The notes under the pieces were generated by a model that saw nothing but the letters and a program-made list of their open reading frames with translations, searched no databases and had not been told where the DNA came from. This document shows, piece after piece, positions 1-7,708 of a DNA stretch of 47,774 bases (positions are counted from its first letter, which is position 1; every line of letters begins with the position of its first letter). Source of the DNA: Leptolinea sp. (GTDB lineage: Bacteria; Chloroflexota; Anaerolineae; Anaerolineales; Anaerolineaceae); NCBI GenBank assembly GCA_012798535.1, contig JAAZMZ010000088.1, positions 1 to 47,774 on the forward strand, read 5' to 3'. The position numbers were made by a program, and so were the translations under genes.

Positions 1-135
1 CGGTTCGATATGTTTTTTCATCAAATCAAGAAAGAAAGGATAATTGCACTCTTCGAAGAAAATATTCTCTTTATTTACACCGCGGTTGAAAATATGGTAA
101 TAAGTATCGTATTGTAGCGCGGATGGTCCGGTCAT
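1..135 (-). CDS. REP-associated tyrosine transposase (RAYT/IS200-like Y1), N-terminal part, cut by window edge
   Basis: Reading leftward from the ATG at 135, 45 codons run open to the window edge. They contain DTYYHIFNRGVNKENIFFEE, the typical start of Y1 (HUH) transposases of the IS200/REP-associated group, where YHI(Y/F)NRG forms the first beta strand and loop. The catalytic HUH and Tyr motifs would lie beyond the edge and cannot be checked. A strong palindrome sits 54 bases upstream, as expected for RAYT genes that act on flanking REP hairpins. Such proteins nick and rejoin single-stranded hairpin DNA. Whether this copy is complete is unknown. Confidence 0.85.
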   Translation of the reverse strand, partial: MTGPSALQYDTYYHIFNRGVNKENIFFEECNYPFFLDLMKKHIEP

Positions 136-188
136 AATATTCTTCCCCGATTTATTCCTTTTTGAAAATCATTCTTTTCAGTTAGCTC

Positions 189-223
189 CAGACCCTAAGG
201 GTTTACGAAACCCTTAGGGTCTG
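189..223. repeat. REP-like perfect hairpin upstream of the transposase
   Basis: Two 16-base arms (189-204 and 208-223) are exact reverse complements around a 3-base loop (acg). Each arm contains CCCTAAGGG or CCCTTAGGG, itself nearly palindromic. The position just upstream of the RAYT start suggests a REP/target hairpin rather than a terminator, because there is no run of T on either side. No second copy was seen in this window. Confidence 0.75.
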
Positions 224-364
224 AAAATCGCTAGTACCAGATCATTCGTTTATACTTGCGGAATCTCCCAGCCTATTTTTCTATCTAGACATTTTTCGAT
301 ATTATTGGTTGATCATACTTCGGTTTTAAAACCTGATGGATTTAATAAATTCATTGGGTTTTTA

Positions 365-1423
365 CTACACCCACTCCACCGCCGCATCGAAGTCCTTTCG
401 CTTCCGCGCCGCGGGATGTTCATCCGCATAGCCCAGGCAGACGACCGCGATCATTTCCGTCTTTTCGCCCAGCCAGCCACACACCTCATCGCAGGCCGAG
501 AACACATCGCACACCCACAGCGAGCCGATCCCCAAGCTCTGGGCTTCCAGCAGCATATTCTCGATGGCCGCGCCGACCGATTGCACGTCCACCACATCCG
601 AGAAATGTTGCGCCTGCGACGCAGCTAACCAGGGCGCCTCGCGGTTCGGCTGGAAGACGAACACACTGACCGGAGCCTGTTCCATGATCTCGAAGGAATG
701 CCGCGCACCCGCGGTGTTCTGTCCTTCCTTTTCCCGGTTGGCCAATCCCTCGCGCAGCCGGGCGGCCATTTCCCCGCGCTTTTCTCCCCGCACTACATAG
801 AACTTCCACGGCTGGCGATTTTTACCCGAGGGCGCCAGCAGGCCGGCCTGCACAATGCGCCGCAGCACATCCTCCGGGATCGGGTCGCTCTTGAACCGGC
901 GGATGCTGCGCCGCTTTGAAATCGCTTCGAACACCGTCATTTCACCATCTACACGCTTCAATGGCGCGGTGTCCCCTGGTTTGATCGGGATATACAGCTC
1001 GACGCGCATCTCCCCCGCCCGGCTGCCGGGCAGATAATGTTCAAAACCCACAGCATTATTGTCCGGCGCCATGCCGCTGGCATGGAACCACTGACCCTGA
1101 ATTTGCATCATGGTTTCGGTCATGGTGCTCATTTCACAATCGAAGACGGCATAACGCGCCGCGGGGATCACGCGTTTTTCGGTGCCCGCGGGAAGTTTCG
1201 CCTGATCCGCGGCGGCCACTCCGGCCATATATACCGAATCATATCCTTCGTTAAACGAAACACCATAGCTGCCGCCGTCCAGGCTCAACGGTCTGAGAAC
1301 GGCATCCAATGGTCCATACCGGTTTTGCCAGTGGCCGGCATAGTCGATCTCTTCCGCGTGCCCGGTCACCGTGACGCCGACGATGGTAAATGACCCTCTC
1401 TCAACGAATCTTGGATTCAACAT
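365..1423 (-). CDS. GyrI-like effector-binding domain fused to nitroreductase
   Basis: The 352-residue protein has two parts. Residues 1-155 resemble the GyrI/AraC-type small-molecule-binding domain (GHAEEI...W..., and a late VELYIPIK strand). Residues 160-352 are a nitroreductase: RRSIRRF at 171-177 and APSGKNRQPW at 197-206 are the FMN-binding signatures, and the C-terminal GIGSLWVCDV and VCLGYADE strands fit the family. Nitroreductases use FMN and NAD(P)H to reduce nitro or quinone compounds in the cytoplasm. The fused sensor-like domain may bind the substrate. The start is supported by GGAGGG seven bases ahead. It is transcribed alone. The substrate is unknown. Confidence 0.85.
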   Translation of the reverse strand: MLNPRFVERGSFTIVGVTVTGHAEEIDYAGHWQNRYGPLDAVLRPLSLDGGSYGVSFNEGYDSVYMAGVAAADQAKLPAGTEKRVIPAARYAVFDCEMSTMTETMMQIQGQWFHASGMAPDNNAVGFEHYLPGSRAGEMRVELYIPIKPGDTAPLKRVDGEMTVFEAISKRRSIRRFKSDPIPEDVLRRIVQAGLLAPSGKNRQPWKFYVVRGEKRGEMAARLREGLANREKEGQNTAGARHSFEIMEQAPVSVFVFQPNREAPWLAASQAQHFSDVVDVQSVGAAIENMLLEAQSLGIGSLWVCDVFSACDEVCGWLGEKTEMIAVVCLGYADEHPAARKRKDFDAAVEWV

Positions 1424-1575
1424 TTTCCCTCCGGTGAATGTGCAGTCCCATCCAGTGTAGAGAAATAATTTTTAATTGTCAATATAAGTAGAAAATATTT
1501 TTTATAATTTCCCTATCCTGATTTGAAACTGACGTGCTATATATTATTGACACGGCTTGAATAGGAGGAGAAATT

Positions 1576-2187
1576 ATGCCAGAAATCACTCTCAACATTT
1601 CACAGGACCTGTACGATGATCTAGCACGGGCGTTCTCAAAAGACCGGCCGCTGACCGCGGAGGATTACGCCGGACTGGCATCTCTGGCGCTGGAACAATG
1701 GACGGATACCCTGCTGGGGGCCACCCGTTTTCACAGCATGAGCGAGCTGTATACCGGCTGGCTGCGCCGTCTGTTCCCCCGCCTGCTGCCAGACGCGGAT
1801 CTGGATGAGAAAGCACTGGTATCGCGCTTCAATCTGCCGTACGGCCAGGCCACCTACATTGCCCGCGTTTTGCGTGAAGAAGACACTCTGGCTTCCCGCC
1901 GCAAATGGCTGGATAAGCTGGAGGCTGAATTCACGAAACACCTGGATGAAGCGAGGCAATGGGTGAGAGACGGCCGCGGAGAAGAAACCATGGAGTTTTA
2001 CCTGCACAAATACGCCCGACGAGAACTGGGTATCGTCCTCGGCAGGTTATTGGAGACCGGGCGCCCCACCCGGCCTATAAAAACAACCGCCACCATGGGC
2101 GATTACTCGGTGGCGCTCATTTGCGCTGGCGATGTGGAAAGAATCGCACAGGAGATCGCCGCCGAAAAGAGTCGCCTGAATCCCTGA
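1576..2187 (+). CDS. Hypothetical soluble protein
   Basis: I do not recognise a named family for this 203-residue protein. It is charged, has no membrane segment, and is predicted helical. The first 45 residues (ITLNISQDLYDDLARAF...) look superficially like a ribbon-helix-helix DNA-binding start, which is only a resemblance. The start has a very strong AGGAGGAG site six bases upstream. It precedes a small membrane protein by 20 bases, and that gene has its own AAGGAGG site, so the two probably form an operon. Confidence 0.75.
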   Translation: MPEITLNISQDLYDDLARAFSKDRPLTAEDYAGLASLALEQWTDTLLGATRFHSMSELYTGWLRRLFPRLLPDADLDEKALVSRFNLPYGQATYIARVLREEDTLASRRKWLDKLEAEFTKHLDEARQWVRDGRGEETMEFYLHKYARRELGIVLGRLLETGRPTRPIKTTATMGDYSVALICAGDVERIAQEIAAEKSRLNP

Positions 2188-2207
2188 TTGCTAAGGAGGA
2201 AAAAATA

Positions 2208-2654
2208 ATGTCAACCTCTGAACTGACGTCTGCCATTGGCTTTTTCTTGACACTGACCGGCCTGCTGAGCACTTTCTTCTATGTGCATTTGAGTAACTGG
2301 TTTCGCGAGATTCTCGAATTGCAAAGCAAATACGATGAGAACAAGGTTGGCGATGACGACCGCCGCCGCAACGCGCGCATTGAATGTAAATACCAGTTGA
2401 AACGTCTCTACAACCACGTCCCTCTGCTGGTCAGTGTGGTAATCACGATCTTCATTTCAGCCATGGCGACCATGGCATCCGGAATGATCGGTCAGGTTAC
2501 ACCCAAACCATTGATCTTCCAGTATTACGAAACCGCCTTCACGCTTTTCATTTTCGCGTATGATATCCTGACCCTGTATTTCTTGATTCATGGATACTTC
2601 ATCGCGCACAGGCTCTCGAAGGTGATAAATCCCAAATCGCAGCCCGCCGTGTGA
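2208..2654 (+). CDS. Small membrane protein of unknown function
   Basis: The 148-residue protein starts at an ATG seven bases after AAGGAGGA. It has three likely membrane segments at about residues 8-27, 71-93 and 107-131. A charged stretch rich in Arg, Asp and Glu lies between the first two (about 35-65), probably as a cytoplasmic or external loop. It follows the 1576-2187 gene closely and likely acts with it. It faces the next gene tail to tail with a gap of only 12 bases. No family was recognised. Confidence 0.75.
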   Translation: MSTSELTSAIGFFLTLTGLLSTFFYVHLSNWFREILELQSKYDENKVGDDDRRRNARIECKYQLKRLYNHVPLLVSVVITIFISAMATMASGMIGQVTPKPLIFQYYETAFTLFIFAYDILTLYFLIHGYFIAHRLSKVINPKSQPAV

Positions 2655-2666
2655 AACTGGCGAATT

Positions 2667-3203
2667 CTAGGCTTTCTTAGGCGGGCACTCCTCACCGGCC
2701 GCTTCACGAGCTGCACGCGCCCTTTCGATCATCGTGGCCAGGTCGATCTTGCCGGTCATGTGCTCGATGCGCACTTCTATTAACGTAACGCGGTTCCAGT
2801 TCCGTTCGATCTCCATATTCCCCTGAGATTCGAGACCGGGTGCATATTTCGCGTTGATGCCCTCCAGCATCCGCCGGCGTTCGGATTCATCATCCACAAT
2901 CTTCGCCCGCCCGAACACGATCACGCTGCGGAAGATGGTGGAAAACTTCTCCGGCACCACCTCTTCACGGTCCACCACACAGAATGAGACCCGGTCATCG
3001 CGCCGGATCGCGTCAAGTTTGTGGCCTTCCACCGCGCAGTGAAAGATCAACCGGCCGTCATCATACACATAGCTCATGGGTACCGCGTACGGGTATCCAT
3101 CATCTCCGGCCACTGCCAGCACCCCGTTGGAACACGATTCCAATACCGCGATGGCTTCTTCTTTCGGTAACTCCTGCTTCATGCGTCGCATTTCACGGAA
3201 CAT
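2667..3203 (-). CDS. Pyridoxamine 5'-phosphate oxidase-fold flavoprotein (NimA-like)
   Basis: The 178-residue protein opens with MFREMRRMKQELPKEEA and continues with GVLAVAGDDGYPYAVPMSYVY, the pattern of the NimA/5-nitroimidazole-resistance branch of the split-barrel flavoprotein fold. The later HCAVEGHKLDAIRRDDRVSF matches the FMN or haem-binding strand-helix of that group. These proteins are cytoplasmic and reduce nitro groups or bind FMN, F420 or haem; the ligand here is not known. The chosen start has GAGGG upstream. A longer reading to 3272 has no better site and adds an unconserved leader. Confidence 0.85.
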   Translation of the reverse strand: MFREMRRMKQELPKEEAIAVLESCSNGVLAVAGDDGYPYAVPMSYVYDDGRLIFHCAVEGHKLDAIRRDDRVSFCVVDREEVVPEKFSTIFRSVIVFGRAKIVDDESERRRMLEGINAKYAPGLESQGNMEIERNWNRVTLIEVRIEHMTGKIDLATMIERARAAREAAGEECPPKKA

Positions 3204-3291
3204 GGCCAACCCTCGTAATCTGTTTTTTTGTGATGATACCAGATGAGGCGCGGCAGCGAAACCATCAAACACCGCACCTCTTCATCACCTG

Positions 3292-3465
3292 TTAATCATC
3301 CAGTAACCGGCGTTCCACTTCAGTAACCTCCCCGGATTCGGCCATTTGTACCAGTACGGCAAACATGGCTTTCACCTCATTGAGGGATTTGCCCTCGTGC
3401 AGCCCTTTCAGGACATTTTTCAACATCTCAGTCCGTTTGGATCGATTATTGAAATATTCACTCAT
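3292..3465 (-). CDS. DUF438-type small protein
   Basis: The 57-residue protein (MSEYFNNRSKRTEMLKNVLK...) resembles the N-terminal DUF438 segment that normally precedes hemerythrin or PAS domains in larger proteins; here it stands alone. The start has GGAGG six bases upstream. It lies 49 bases after the ferredoxin gene on the same strand and probably belongs to the same transcript as the ferredoxin. Family knowledge suggests a helical regulatory module; its exact role is not known. Confidence 0.7.
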   Translation of the reverse strand: MSEYFNNRSKRTEMLKNVLKGLHEGKSLNEVKAMFAVLVQMAESGEVTEVERRLLDD

Positions 3466-3514
3466 TTTTTCCTCCAGCAGCTCAATTGGATTAAGTCTGG
3501 GGGAACACACACGG

Positions 3515-3733
3515 TCATTTTTCAGCCCAGCCGATGGTGAACGGTACGCTTATGGCATTTACAGGACAGATCTCTTCACATTCCGCGCAGCACGTGCATT
3601 TCTCCGGCGCTTTCAGGAAAGGATCATCTCCCTGCAGGGCGATGGCAGCCGTGGGGCAGATCGCCGCGCAGGCACCACAGCCCGTACACAGGTCAATGTG
3701 GATCACCGGCAAATTCTGTTTCTTTCTATACAT
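3515..3733 (-). CDS. 2[4Fe-4S] ferredoxin
   Basis: The 72-residue protein has two complete CxxCxxCxxxCP motifs (CTGCGACAAICP and CTCCAECEEICP), each ligating a [4Fe-4S] cluster. The length matches clostridial-type ferredoxins. It would carry low-potential electrons in the cytoplasm. AGAGGA lies nine bases before the ATG. It sits between a DUF438 protein and a Crp/Fnr-type regulator on the same strand, suggesting redox or nitrosative-stress control. Confidence 0.93.
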   Translation of the reverse strand: MYRKKQNLPVIHIDLCTGCGACAAICPTAAIALQGDDPFLKAPEKCTCCAECEEICPVNAISVPFTIGWAEK

Positions 3734-3808
3734 ACTCCGAGTTCCTCTTGTTTTCTGAATACAGAATAGCGTTTGCAGAGGAATATCGATACAACTTAAG
3801 TCGTGCTT

Positions 3809-4489
3809 TCATATTTTTATTTCTTTTTCCAGTTGCTCGCGGTCAAGCAACACCAGTAGGCCGCCTTCCCGGCGCACCAATCCATCATCAGTGAAGCTCC
3901 GCAGTATCCGGCCGATCACATCACGCACCGTACCCAGCCGGGACGCGATTTCCTCCCGAGTCCATTCTGCCGGAGCACCCTTGCGGTCGGCTTCATTCAA
4001 TAAAAAGCGTGCCAGACGGCTGCGAACCGAACGCAGAGACAGATCTTCCACCAGGCAGGTCAGATGTTCGAGCCGGCGGGAAAAATCCAGGGTGGCGGCA
4101 CTGGCAAAATCGGCGCATGTTTGCATGAGTTCACGATAGGCGTTAACAGGCAGAGTCAATAATGAGACATGAGTCAGCGCGCGTACAGATGCTTTTAGAT
4201 TGCTCTTACTGTCGATGGCCGGGATGGCGTTAAAATGCATGCCGGGTCCCAGGGTCTGCAGCACTTGTTGCCGTCCACCCGAATCGGAACGATATACCTG
4301 CACGGCTCCTTTCAAAACAAATCCCACCCAACGACATTCTTCCCCCTGCACCTGAATGATCGTGTGAGGATCCATCTTTTTTTCTGAAAGCCCCCTGGAA
4401 ACCGCTTCAAGTGTGGGATCGCTGAGATGAGAAAAGAAAGGCATGTTTGAGATAGATCGCTTATCGATAGCCACATTTCGATTATACAC
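3809..4489 (-). CDS. Crp/Fnr-family transcriptional regulator
   Basis: The 226-residue protein has an N-terminal cyclic-nucleotide-type beta barrel (about residues 18-120), a dimer helix (about 120-155) and a C-terminal winged helix-turn-helix (EWTREEIASRLGTVRDVIGR, 175-194). Only scattered cysteines (52, 125, 145) are present, so it is not a canonical Fe-S FNR; it may sense haem, NO or a nucleotide. The reading starts at GTG 4489; an ATG at 4444 is an alternative and neither has a strong ribosome site. It is upstream of, and may control, the ferredoxin/DUF438 pair 75 bases away. Confidence 0.88.
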   Translation of the reverse strand: MYNRNVAIDKRSISNMPFFSHLSDPTLEAVSRGLSEKKMDPHTIIQVQGEECRWVGFVLKGAVQVYRSDSGGRQQVLQTLGPGMHFNAIPAIDSKSNLKASVRALTHVSLLTLPVNAYRELMQTCADFASAATLDFSRRLEHLTCLVEDLSLRSVRSRLARFLLNEADRKGAPAEWTREEIASRLGTVRDVIGRILRSFTDDGLVRREGGLLVLLDREQLEKEIKI

Positions 4490-4555
4490 AACCCGTAAAA
4501 TCAGGCTCGGTGGGAGCGATATCAGAAACCAATATTCATTTTGCCGCCGACTCTA

Positions 4556-4561
4556 TATAAT
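4556..4561 (+). promoter_or_regulatory. Candidate -10 box (TATAAT)
   Basis: An exact TATAAT lies 26 bases before the DUF3592 start. A weak TATTCA 17 bases upstream could serve as the -35. Only the -10 is convincing. Confidence 0.35.
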
Positions 4562-4587
4562 GATAGAAAAGCAGCAGGGAGGGGATA

Positions 4588-5100
4588 ATGGTTGAGAATA
4601 TTGTGCTGGCGGTATTATTCGGCGGTATGTTCACCCTGGTCTTTGGTGGAATGGGTGTTTTTTTGTTGAGCCGCTATCGCACGGCGCGGCGCGAAGCCGG
4701 CCAGAGTGTGGACTGGCCTTCCACTCCGGGACGGGTTGTCGAATCGGAGATAATCACTTCTCTTCACGACCGCCGAACGGAAAACACCAGTTCCACCACC
4801 TACGCGCCCTCCGTGGATTATGTCTACTCCGTGCAGGGTGTTGAATATCATGGAAACCGAATTGGTTTTGGTGATGTGGTCAATACAACACGCCGCGAGG
4901 CAGATGCTGTTATTCAGCATTATTTTAAAAACGCCATAGTGAGTGTCTATTTCAATCCACAGAATCCAGCCGAAGCCGTTCTTGAGAAGAAGGTGGGCAG
5001 CCAGTCAGGTTTTCTGGTTCTGGTCATCGTCTTTCTATTGTTGGGTTTCATTTCCTGCGGAGTCAGTCTCTGGGCAATCATCAGCCAGTTCATCGGGTAA
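4588..5100 (+). CDS. DUF3592 membrane protein
   Basis: The 170-residue protein has a membrane helix at about residues 4-28, an exposed domain and a second helix at about 143-167. The middle carries the DUF3592 pattern: WPSTPGRVVESE, a YSVQGVEYHGNRI strand pair, then VSVYFNPQNPAEAVLE, where the VyYnPxnPxxavLe stretch is the family hallmark. It is anchored in the cytoplasmic membrane. The function of the family is not established. GGGAGGGG precedes the ATG by about five bases. Confidence 0.85.
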   Translation: MVENIVLAVLFGGMFTLVFGGMGVFLLSRYRTARREAGQSVDWPSTPGRVVESEIITSLHDRRTENTSSTTYAPSVDYVYSVQGVEYHGNRIGFGDVVNTTRREADAVIQHYFKNAIVSVYFNPQNPAEAVLEKKVGSQSGFLVLVIVFLLLGFISCGVSLWAIISQFIG

Positions 5101-5183
5101 GTCTTCCCACGCCGTACGCATCGAAAATCATATTTATCCGTATATAGGGTAAACCCACCCTTTCATCATGAAGGAGTATGTGC

Positions 5184-5729
5184 ATGTCTGAAAAGATTCT
5201 GGTTACCTTTGCCACAAAATACGGTTCCACACAGGGTGTCGCTGAAACCATAGCCGGCGAGCTCCGCACAAAAGGATTTTCGACAGATCTCATTCCCGCC
5301 CGGGATGTAAAATCACTGGATGGATATGATGCGATCGTGCTGGGCTCACCGCTTTACGTAGGCAATATCCTGGGGGATGCGTCCAGATTCCTGTCCCGGC
5401 ATAAAGAAGCTCTTTCACACTTGCCAACCGCCTTTTTCGTTCTTGGCCCTCTGGATAAGACCCCCAAGGAAATGACCGATGTTCAGGTGCAGCTTGACAA
5501 GGTGCTCAACCGCATGATGTGGTTTAAACCGGTTGAGATCGAAATTTTCACCGGCGCACTCGATTTCGAGAAATTCCGTTTTCCAGATTCGTTGTTGAAA
5601 ATTATGATGTCAGCCAGTAGAGACAGTAATTCATCTTTTCGCACCCATGACGGCCGGGACTGGGATGCCATTCGCGCCTGGGCAGATTCACTGGAAGGCG
5701 TACTATTCAAACAGCCTGTTTCAGGTTGA
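5184..5729 (+). CDS. Flavodoxin-domain protein (first of tandem pair)
   Basis: The 181-residue protein has the flavodoxin phosphate loop TKYGSTQGVAE near the N-terminus and YDAIVLGSPLYVGN in the middle, as in HemG-type menaquinone-dependent protoporphyrinogen oxidases and other long flavodoxin-domain proteins. It would bind FMN and move electrons. The ATG at 5184 is preferred over one at 5178 because AAGGAG lies seven bases from the former and one base from the latter. A close paralogue follows at 6017. A heme role is not claimed because no heme synthesis gene is nearby. Confidence 0.88.
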   Translation: MSEKILVTFATKYGSTQGVAETIAGELRTKGFSTDLIPARDVKSLDGYDAIVLGSPLYVGNILGDASRFLSRHKEALSHLPTAFFVLGPLDKTPKEMTDVQVQLDKVLNRMMWFKPVEIEIFTGALDFEKFRFPDSLLKIMMSASRDSNSSFRTHDGRDWDAIRAWADSLEGVLFKQPVSG

Positions 5730-6016
5730 AACCTTTCTGAGAGTCAGAATCTTCGATTAACACGGACAGCACCGGACATTTTAACCGTCTGGATGTATCT
5801 TTCTTCGAGGGGATGTGGTCCGTAATTTGCGTAGAGCATCCATCCCCACCCATTGGGCAACCGGCAAAATTCCTGTAGCAAATAATGCCATCAAGATTGC
5901 CGGTCTGTTCAGAGGATTAACATTTCTACCTGTGAATCTGGCTATAGAATTTTGCCTGTGGGATTACAATATCCCGAATAGATTTAATCACCATACCCGA
6001 GCAAGGAGTACCCTGG

Positions 6017-6562
6017 ATGGCGAAAAAAGTCCTCGTAACCTATACCACCAAATACGGGTCTACCCGGGAAGTGGCCGAATCCATTGGCAAATTATTGAAA
6101 GAGAAGTATTTCGATGTCGAAATTCTTCCTATGAAAGAGGTTAAGGACCTTGGCGATTACGATGCCGTCATAATCGGAGCTCCTCTGTATGCCGGATCTT
6201 TGTTACCAGATACTGGCAAGTTTTTCACCCGCTTCCAATCCGTGCTGGAAAAGATCCCTTCCGCTCTCTTCATTCTCGGACCGCTGAATGACACCGCGGA
6301 TGAAATTCGAGGAGCGCAGGTCCAATTGGACGCAAACATGAAGAAATTCGCCTGGTACAGACCGGCGGCACAAAAGCTCTTTGCGGGCGCTCTGAGGTTG
6401 GAGAAACTGCGTTTTCCGGATTCATTGATCAAACTCTACCGGTCATCGAAAGAAAAACCCATGCGCAGCAGCGATAACCGCGATTGGAAAGCCATTCAGA
6501 CCTGGGCATCCACGCTGCCGGCTGTGCTTCATCTGAAAACTACTAAAAAAGAACAGGCCTGA
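6017..6562 (+). CDS. Flavodoxin-domain protein (second of tandem pair)
   Basis: The 181-residue protein parallels the 5184 gene throughout: TTKYGSTREVAES for FMN phosphate binding, YDAVIIGAPLYAGS, FILGPLND and the shared RFPDSLIK and RDWKAIQTWA segments. The two are the same length and clearly arose by duplication. AAGGAG lies eight bases before the start. The 287-base gap from the first copy suggests separate transcription. A strong terminator follows at 6601. Function beyond FMN-dependent electron transfer is not known. Confidence 0.88.
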   Translation: MAKKVLVTYTTKYGSTREVAESIGKLLKEKYFDVEILPMKEVKDLGDYDAVIIGAPLYAGSLLPDTGKFFTRFQSVLEKIPSALFILGPLNDTADEIRGAQVQLDANMKKFAWYRPAAQKLFAGALRLEKLRFPDSLIKLYRSSKEKPMRSSDNRDWKAIQTWASTLPAVLHLKTTKKEQA

Positions 6563-6600
6563 AATCCGCTGTCATTGAATCCCTGGCTGGAAGAATAATC

Positions 6601-6634
6601 AGCCGGATTAGTCCATCAACTAATCCGGCTTTTG
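6601..6634 (+). terminator. Rho-independent terminator after the flavodoxin gene
   Basis: Twelve-base arms (6601-6612 and 6619-6630) pair perfectly around a six-base loop and are followed by TTT. It ends the second flavodoxin gene and separates it from the convergent 6637 gene. Confidence 0.85.
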
Positions 6635-6636
6635 TA

Positions 6637-7509
6637 TTACAGGCATTCTCCATTATCACATTTCCCATTTCCATTCGTATCGACATATCGTCTGCACCGA
6701 CCGGGATATGAACAACCTCTTGGGCAGCTTACTGTACAGGTGGTCACCGGTTTATTGTCTGTGACTATTTGAGTTGGTACGGTGGTGGGTTGGGTGGTAG
6801 GTAATACTACCCTGGATTGATTTTCGTAAGTATTTCCACTTTGATTTTGAAAAACCACACCGGCATCGACGGCGGAGGAAACGTCACTGTTCGAAACGGC
6901 ATTCCCGCCATCGACCTGTGAGAATAGAATATCCTCCATCACATTGTGCAATTGCGCAATGCCGACCACAGTACCTGCGCCCAAAAATGCGCCCATTTTG
7001 AGGAACTCACGCCGGTTCATACAGACAGCTACCGGTGCCTGGGTATCGGAAAGTGTAGAATTGCTTGCTCCCCGGCCAAAGATATATTTTTCAGCCACAT
7101 TAACAATCCATTTTCTGTGCAGGGCAAGTTTTATTACCACGGCGAACAAAGTCAACACCGACGCCAGCGTATGGATCGTAATCCAGGTTGTGTAATCGAG
7201 GAATGGAAGATCGAACCATGTGGAAATTAGAAGACCGGTAGAAAGAATACTGAAAAAACCTGCTCCGATGATGCTGTCAATGAACAGATTGATTCTGGCG
7301 CAGTTGGTCGTTTTTCCAAAGAACCGGCTGACAACCAGTGAGACCCAACTCATATGCCTTGCCAGATGGATAAATGCCAGTGCTCCAATAACCAGTCCCA
7401 GCCATTGATGGATTTCAACGCCGGTGAGATCCAGAAAAAAGGCGGCCATGAATCCGATATAGAGGAGGGCATCCAGCCACCAATTCATTTTTGCTTTTTT
7501 ATTATTCAT
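6637..7509 (-). CDS. DUF4405-type membrane protein with internal twin-Arg segment and Cys-rich tail
   Basis: The 290-residue protein has four membrane helices in residues 10-132 with histidines 34, 48, 52, 113 and 131 placed like those of small b-type cytochromes (DUF4405/cytochrome b561-like). After a short loop, NRREFLKMG at 165-173 followed by a hydrophobic stretch (174-187) looks like an internal Tat-type signal anchor. A Ser/Thr/Pro linker leads to a tail with six cysteines (258, 262, 266, 272, 284, 289) and a calcium-loop-like DTNGNGKCD (277-285). The layout suggests haem in the membrane and a metal-binding domain outside. The exact role is unknown. Confidence 0.8.
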   Translation of the reverse strand: MNNKKAKMNWWLDALLYIGFMAAFFLDLTGVEIHQWLGLVIGALAFIHLARHMSWVSLVVSRFFGKTTNCARINLFIDSIIGAGFFSILSTGLLISTWFDLPFLDYTTWITIHTLASVLTLFAVVIKLALHRKWIVNVAEKYIFGRGASNSTLSDTQAPVAVCMNRREFLKMGAFLGAGTVVGIAQLHNVMEDILFSQVDGGNAVSNSDVSSAVDAGVVFQNQSGNTYENQSRVVLPTTQPTTVPTQIVTDNKPVTTCTVSCPRGCSYPGRCRRYVDTNGNGKCDNGECL

Positions 7510-7708
7510 TCCATCACCTTCAAAGAAGTATCCTGATGAAATAATAGAGGATAGATATGGGGATTTTGTGAAGATGCCGTAATCTTTTCCGCCGGATTTG
7601 AACCAGCATCTATGTAAGTTGAAGGAAAAATGAGAAAGATAGGCTTACATACTGATAGAATTATTTAAAGCGAATTGGTTTGCTCTATGAAAGGGATAAT
7701 TCGTTTTA

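Noticed and set aside
322-333. GGTTTTAAAACC palindrome after the GyrI-nitroreductase gene
   Set aside because: Only 12 bases, low GC and no T run; not a convincing terminator or operator.
5815-6144. A 109-residue open frame overlapping the second flavodoxin gene
   Set aside because: It is out of frame with the flavodoxin, starts without a good ribosome site and has no family-like motifs.
5184-6562. Heme synthesis (hemG) assignment of the flavodoxins
   Set aside because: Flavodoxin motifs are clear but there is no heme biosynthesis neighbour and no feature unique to HemG that I can see.
7585-7612. A tRNA T-arm look-alike on the minus strand (GCTGG, TTCAAAT, CCGGC)
   Set aside because: The five-base stem and TTCRANY loop are present, but no matching acceptor or anticodon arm lies at the right distance, so it is chance or at most a remnant.
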